A stretch of 64,000 bases of DNA. Source: Aquilaria yunnanensis. Its lineage: Eukaryota > Streptophyta > Magnoliopsida > Malvales > Thymelaeaceae. The stretch is from contig CM077597.1 of the NCBI GenBank assembly GCA_039654915.1, positions 56,386,001 to 56,450,000 on the forward strand. Direction: 5' to 3'. The notes beneath the pieces are model-generated. The model saw only the letters and a list, made by a program, of their open reading frames with translations. It had not been told where the DNA came from and made no database searches. Below are positions 59,201 to 64,000 of the stretch, piece by piece. The translations under genes and the position numbers were made by a program. Each line of letters begins with the position of its first letter. The stretch's first letter is position 1.

Positions 59201-59508
59201 ATGCATAAGACTAGTACACTTGATTGCACACAAGTTAAGCACTTAAAGGAAAAAGTGCAAGTGTTGCTTGTTTTGCAAGTAATGGGTTGGGCTTGCTTAA
59301 GCTGCAAGGTCTTGGTCTAAAATAAGCAGGGACATCCTGGGCCACCTCCCAGGCCAATAAAAAGAATGCCCAATAATCTACTTAATGAAGGTTAGGTAAC
59401 TAAACTCTGATGATAACTCTTAAAGACCCAAGTATTCTGGACCTTCAGGGTAGTGGTTGGTGAGAGGCACAGAGTGTGCATGGGCTGGGGCCTGTGTGGG
59501 GTGTGACA
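56259..59508 (+). repeat. 3' LTR of B
   Basis: A 3,250-bp LTR, nearly identical to the 5' LTR, followed by AGTAT at 59509-59513. Confidence 0.95.
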
Positions 59509-59513
59509 AGTAT

Positions 59514-60226
59514 ACTATGTGAGCAAGTCCTTTCTTAGCGCCGAAGTCAGATACCCCCTATTACAAAAAGCTATTTACGCCCTGGTGCTTGCAAGCAGAA
59601 GGCTACGTCCGTATTTCCAAGGCCATCCCATTATTGTCCGAAGTAACCTGCCTCTTTGGGACATTATGAAGAGGGTAGACCACTCGGGAAGGCTTTCCAA
59701 GTGGTGCATAGAACTCAGCGAGTACGATATCACCTATGACCTGAGGAAGGCTATAAAAGCTCAAGCCTTGGCGGACTTCATTGCCAAAGTACCCATTGTC
59801 GAGGAAAGCCAACTAGACCTCAGCAAAAATGAACCGGAGTAGACTCTGTTTGTAGATGGCACCTCCAGCTTTGAGCACCAAGGAGCTGGGGTAATCATTC
59901 GCAGTCCCGAGGGTATGGAGGTCATGAAAGCCATCAAGTTCAGATTTAGTGTCACCAACAATGTGGCAGAATATGAAGCCCTTATAGAAGGGTTACAGCT
60001 TGCTAGAAAAATTGGCGTGAAAAACTTGAAGGCCCACAACAATTCTTAGCTAGTGGTCCGACAGATGGCAGGGGACTATAGTGTGAAAGGCCCAACTCTG
60101 GCAAAATACCACGAGCTCGGACCAAAGCTCCTTCAAGAGTTTGACACGATGCACATCAAAAATGTGCCTCACTGAGACAATACTAAAGCAGATAGTCTGG
60201 CCAAATCAAGAAAGTCCACTGAAGTA
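59514..60226 (+). pseudogene. T3 RNase H end and second, archaeal-type RNase H
   Basis: The codon split by B is completed here and the RNase H frame continues (YVSKSFLSAEVRYPLL, RPYFQGHPI). After a connector, a second RNase H starts at about 59843 with LFVDGTSSFEHQGAG, then NNVAEYEALIEGL (catalytic Glu) and NTKADSLAK (last Asp). The third acidic position, normally Asp before SQL, is Asn (HNNS), so the site is also damaged. Stops at 59840, 60047 and 60173 interrupt a single frame. The second domain is the hallmark of the plant Tat lineage. Confidence 0.8.
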
Positions 60227-61498
60227 TTGAGCCATCCAAGCATAGCTATAATGAGCATAGTATGGAAAAATCCCATAAAGATGTATCTTACAACCTCGGA
60301 GCTTCCCGGTGACCCTCACGAAGCAGTAAAAGTGCGAAGACGCTTCCGACGATATTTCTTAATCGGGGAAGAATTGTACGGACAGGGGTATGCAAGTCCC
60401 CTACAAAGGTGCGTCAGTGAAGAGGACACTGAGGCAGTCCTTAAGGAAGTCCACGAGGGGGCTTCTGGTTCCCACATTGGAACTGACGCCTTGGCGAGAG
60501 TAATACTCCGCCAGGGGTACTTCTGGCCCACCCTAAGAAAGGACGCGATGCGGTTTGTCCAGAAATGTGATAATTGCCAAAGACACACCAACGTCTAAAG
60601 GTTACCCTCGGAGTTAATAACCTCGGGTAACTACCCCTGTCTGTTTGCAGTGTGGGGCATTGACCTCATCGGGCCACACCCGGCGGCACCCGGAGAAGTG
60701 AAGTTTTGCGTGGTCGCATTGGATTACTTCACTAAATGGGTCGAGGCAGAGCCCCTGGCGACCATTTTAGCAAAGGACATACAAAAATTCGTATGGAAGA
60801 ACATTGTGTGCAGATTCGGCATACCGAGGATGATAGTGGCTGACAATGGTTCCCAGTTTATTGACAAGGGATTCCAAGAATTCATCACCGAACTCGGGAT
60901 AAAAATGCACTTCGCCCGGGTAGCTCACCCTCAAAGCAACGGACAAGTAGAGGTATCTAACAGAACCATAAAAGATGGTCTGAAGTAGAGATTGAGGGAA
61001 GCAAAGGGAAAATGGCTAGGGGAACTTCCGAGTGTGCTATGCAGCTATCGAACAACACCCTGAAGGGCCACGGGTGAAACACCTTTCTCGCTCGTCTACG
61101 GCACAGAGGCCATTATCCCTATCGAGGTAGTCCATCCATCAGCCAGGATACAAGTGTTCGACAAGGATGGGAATGACCTCGGGTTAAGAGCCAACCTCAA
61201 CCTAATCGATGAACACAGAAAAGTGGCTGAACTTAGAAGAAAAGCCTTTCAGCAAAGAATGGCTACAACTACGAACTTGCGTGTTAGGCAAAAAGGAATA
61301 AGGAAGGGATACCTCATTGTCCAAAAGGCTGAGTTCAAACCCCGAAGACCGTCTCACAGGGTACTTCGGGTGAACTGGGAAGGGCCTTATTTGGTCCTTG
61401 ATGAGGTTTAGAATGGAGTCTATAAGCTCGGTGATACCGAAGGTGGAGAGCTGAAGCATACATGGCAGTCAGATGCCTTGAAGAAATTCTACACTTAG
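60227..61498 (+). pseudogene. T3 integrase
   Basis: The same frame runs to the natural stop at 61496-61498. The HHCC zinc domain (HEGASGSHIG, CDNCQRH) lies at about 60450-60590. The catalytic core has Asp in WGIDLIGP, Asp in VADNGSQF and Glu in GQVEVSNR, 35 residues between the last two, all intact. The C-terminal part ends ALKKFYT. Premature stops: 60596, 60986, 61061, 61409. There are no indels. Confidence 0.85.
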
Positions 61499-61876
61499 AA
61501 TTTTGATAAGAAATTGTACAAGTTAGAAATTTTTTCTAAGTACAGACAATTTTTAGGAAAATAACTCCACCTTGGAGCTCTCGTCGAACAAAGTTCAAGT
61601 ATGTACTTGTGAAAATCACATATTCCTTCCGAAGTTGATTGGGTATTTGTCAAAAGTTAGCATTCGCCTGAAGACGGTTGAGAAAAAGAGCAAAAAATAT
61701 CTTCCCAAGGGCCCTAGACCGAAAGTGGTCGAAACAACTTTTGGAATGAAAGATTATTGCTCAAGGACTTGACCAAATTTTAAGGGAAGGAAACATGTCA
61801 TTGAAAAGGCCTTATTACAAGGAGGAGATTACAAGAAGAATATTACAAAGAAAAAGATGAAGACAAAGTAAAAGCC
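61499..61876 (+). other. T3 spacer between integrase and antisense ORF
   Basis: Homologous to T2 39047-39477. No conserved frame seen. Confidence 0.5.
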
Positions 61877-62193
61877 CTAAAACATCAAAGGCACCCCGGC
61901 GTCATGAGATGCTCCATCCCCAGTGTCCTTAGCCGCCGCCTTCGGTGCGGGAGGAGGGGGAAATGGCAGGTTGAGGAGCTCAATCTTTGACCAAGTCCAG
62001 CGAGGCCTCTCGGGGATGTTAAGGGCAGCTAGGAAGGAAAGATTGAGATCTGGATATTTCTCCAAAACGTGGTATCGAGCTAGACAAAAGCCATCTTGAA
62101 AGCCAACCTTGGTCACCTGGTTAGCCTTGTCTAACTCGACAGACAGGTCTTCCACCTCACTTTGCAAGGCGGTGACCTCCTTCTTCAGCTCCG
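61877..62193 (-). pseudogene. T3 antisense ORF, C-terminal remnant
   Basis: This open minus-strand frame of 96 codons matches the end of T2 exon 4: a coiled-coil tail, then DGFCLARYHVLEKYPDLNLS and a Pro/Ala-rich end. It keeps Gln and Arg where T2 has stops. It is cut off at about 62193 by the T4 LTR fragment, so exons 1-3 are absent. Confidence 0.75.
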
Positions 62194-62306
62194 GTGTACG
62201 ACTTCCTTCACTTCGGAGTCCTTTCCGAGGTCGTATGCCTCAGGTGTCTGGCGCCCTCTTTCCCATGGTCACAGGTGGTCAGGGCGATAGTAGTTGGGCT
62301 ATCACA
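62194..62306 (-). repeat. T4 LTR fragment (first ~113 bp)
   Basis: The minus strand begins TGTGATAGCCC at 62306 and follows the T2 3' LTR through GAAGGAAGTCGTACAC, then stops at the T3 junction. Confidence 0.75.
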
Positions 62307-62318
62307 TGCTCCCCTTGG
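62307..62318 (-). promoter_or_regulatory. Polypurine tract of T4
   Basis: The minus strand reads CCAAGGGGAGCA directly before the LTR start, the inverted equivalent of the T2 PPT. Confidence 0.7.
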
Positions 62319-63116
62319 AAAGGCCGAAGTGGAGGCTTCGGAAAGAAGTCCTTTTGGTGTCCGTCAATCCCTCAATTGGCAGTTTTGATAGGACGACCTC
62401 GTGGACTCCCGGAGGTCCACGTGGTAGTATGTCCATTTCAGTCGAACAGGGCGGCACGGAGCCTTGAACCCCAGACCTCATGGATTTACACTCGGAGTAT
62501 GAGGTCGGTTGGGGAGGCGCTTTGCCTCCTAGGTGATAAGCCTTGTTTGGACAGATGTCATCTATCCATCCTTCGGTGCTCCTCGAGATACCCAACTTGT
62601 TTATATTTCCTGCCATAGGCTAGTGAACCATCTTGTCTTGAAACTAGTCGTGCCAGTCTCGAGCAGCATGCTTGGGTTTTCTTAAAGTCAGAAAATGTGT
62701 CCTAGTTTCTCGTGACGGGCGACACATGGCAGGCATCAGCTGGGGTGGGCACGCCTTTTCATGCGAGGGGCCATTATGGTGAAGTTTCACTTTTCGTGCA
62801 GCATTTATGATGCCCTTTTGGCTACCCTTCCTTGATCTATAGAAGCCTTCCTTCTGTCATACTCTTCATTTGTGTTTCTTTGCTCTCATTTTGCTCTGCG
62901 CCTTTTTCTCCTCTTTTATGGCGGTTTTAGCGGCGGAGCGATTTCCGGTGATTTTTTACGACAGCGTCCTCAAAGCCAGACTTCGGTAAGACTTTTGGTG
63001 GGTTCTGATTTCTAGAGTTCCTTCGGTTTTTGCTTTTCTTTTCGCTTCTCAAAGTCATTTTTCCTCTTTTCGAAATCATTTTCCCCCTTTTTTCTGAAGT
63101 CATTTTTGGGTCAACC
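62319..63116 (+). other. Promoter and leader region of the T4 antisense ORF
   Basis: Reverse complement of T2 41976-42775 in content. The TATA-equivalent is CTATAGAAG at 62837-62845, 272 bp before the ATG. No other coding frame of interest. Confidence 0.55.
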
Positions 63117-64000
63117 ATGCCTGTTCCCGAGAGCTGGCAACCTCTTATGTTTTACCCTTGTTGCACCACTCCTGAAAAATTAGAAAAAGGGAAGACCAAT
63201 TTTTTCCTTCCCTCGTATTCCATTACAAGGTTACCTCGCCCTCGCCAGTTTAGCTTTATGAATCGAGGTGACGAGGTTACCATTTTTTGAGCCCAACTGA
63301 AGGCCGGAGTTCGGTTTCCTCCTATGAAGATGATTTGTGACTTTTGCCAATTTCATGGCGTAGCCGTGAATCAGCTTCCTCCCAACTCATTTTGCTATTT
63401 CAACGCCTTTCTCTGCATGTGCGGGATCTTCGGGGTAGCACCCCATTTCATCCTGTTCATGCAGCACTATAAGCTCTATCCGGTTCCAAAGGGTGGCTTT
63501 TATTTCATGCTGCCTCGGGGATCTGGGAGCAACAAATTTATGTTCACCTTCGCTACCAAGGATAGCTGGCGAGGGTGGGAAAAGAAGTTCTTCTTCCTGA
63601 AGGTGGCGGAGGCCTGGTCGCACATCCCGACTAAGTGGGCTCGGGGAAAGCTGGAGGCAGACGTCATGGATCCCAGGAAGTTGCTAACTCCGGAGTTGGC
63701 GGCGAGGTTTGGGGACTTTGACAGACGAATCTGTGCAATCGTCGACTGGGATGCCGAGGTCCCTTCATGCTCTCTCTACCCTTTCCCGATCATGTGGAAA
63801 CTCATGACCGAGGATGTCCTTCGGGAGTTAGGGGTGGTTACGGAGCACAAGACAGATCTCGGCATGCCAGCTCTTGCTACCGAGGGAAAGAACTCTTGGC
63901 TGGTGAAGCTTCTTCGGAGCGAGCTTACTTACGAAGCCTTTTTTGAAAGTAAGTTTCTTTCAAAGTTTTTTCAGCCTAAGTGCCTATGGACTTACACTAA
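63117..64000 (+). pseudogene. T4 antisense ORF, exon 1 and start of intron 1
   Basis: Opens at ATG 63117 (MPVPESWQPLM) and reads about 277 codons to a 5' splice site GAAA|GTAAGT at 63949, with a single in-frame TGA at 63288-63290 where T2 has CGA (Arg). There is no frameshift, unlike T2. It includes the same domain of unknown function as T2 exon 1 (CQFHGVAVNQLPPNSF, HYKLYPVPKGGF, DSWRGWEKKFFFLKVAEAW, PFPIMWKLMTEDVL). The frame stays open past 63949 to the window edge, which is intron sequence by comparison with T2. It is antisense to T4, which runs on the minus strand and continues outside the window. Confidence 0.75.

Larger units (their letters stand above)
47761..59508 (+). mobile_element. 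Element B: intact-ORF Tekay/Del-like chromovirus
   Basis: An 11,748-bp element with two 3,250-bp LTRs (47761-51010, 56259-59508), an initiator tRNA-Met PBS, one gag-pol ORF and a PPT. Ends are TGTCA...TGACA, and the target duplication AGTAT is perfect (47756-47760, 59509-59513). I noticed three LTR differences: near 48154 versus 56652, and two near 50193-50207 versus 58697-58710. All parts needed for autonomous transposition are visible, so it is a recent and possibly active element. Confidence 0.95.
46339..62193 (+). mobile_element. T3: Tat-lineage element hosting B, pol decayed by stops
   Basis: Contents: RT (to 47760), element B, then the rest of RNase H, a second archaeal-type RNase H, integrase (to 61498), a spacer and a truncated antisense ORF (61877-62193). 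The 5' PBS, gag and protease are missing. Two RNase H domains plus an antisense ORF mark the Tat lineage. The right end is cut at the inverted T4 LTR fragment. Confidence 0.75.

Overview
The window is a gene-free stretch of a flowering-plant nuclear genome, built almost entirely of nested Ty3/gypsy LTR retrotransposons. The evidence for a plant is Tat-lineage elements with a second (archaeal-type) RNase H and an intron-bearing antisense ORF, Tekay/Del-like chromovirus gag-pol genes primed by initiator tRNA-Met, and a LARD-sized non-autonomous element. I found no cellular protein gene, rRNA, tRNA or CRISPR array. Nearly all short ORFs are chance frames inside LTRs.

Layout. (1) 1-536 is a decayed minus-strand gag-like frame. 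(2) 573-8085, 37324-47760 and 59514-62193 form an old direct-orientation chain of Tat units, here called T0, T1, T2 and T3. Each starts or shares an LTR and each is deleted differently. (3) 62194-64000 is the 3' part of an inverted Tat element, T4. (4) 8086-37323 is a recent tandem element A (LTR-internal-LTR-internal-LTR, minus strand) in the T2 gag region, bounded by one CCTGG duplication. (5) 16247-28409 is a very recent LARD-like element inside the middle LTR of A (duplication TATAC). (6) 47761-59508 is element B, a recent plus-strand element with an uninterrupted 1,699-codon gag-pol, inserted in the T3 pol gene (duplication AGTAT). (7) Two solo LTRs of one further family (S1 42800-44176, S2 44371-45786) sit in opposite orientation in the single LTR between T2 and T3. 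A fragment of the same family (S0) lies at 5779-6476.

Insertion order from nesting: Tat units are oldest, then A, S1, S2 and B (order among these unknown), and the LARD after A. The paired LTRs of the LARD and of B differ at only one and three positions that I noticed, so both are young.

How the pieces relate. B has every domain needed for its own replication: gag with CCHC knuckle, protease, reverse transcriptase, RNase H, integrase and a chromodomain-like tail. The LARD keeps only scrambled gag, RT and RNase H fossils, but its PPT context, LTR termini and one end of its LTR resemble B, so a B-like element is its likely enzyme source. Both copies of A carry the same two in-frame stops. In T3 the pol frame has 16 premature stops but no frameshift across about 3.3 kb, and those I could compare with a homologue here are mostly C-to-T type, as expected for decay of methylated DNA. 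The most unusual gene-like feature is the Tat antisense ORF. In T2 it can be read as four exons with three GT-AG introns that keep frame and a TATA box 272 bp upstream; T4 carries a nearly intact first exon with the same TATA spacing.
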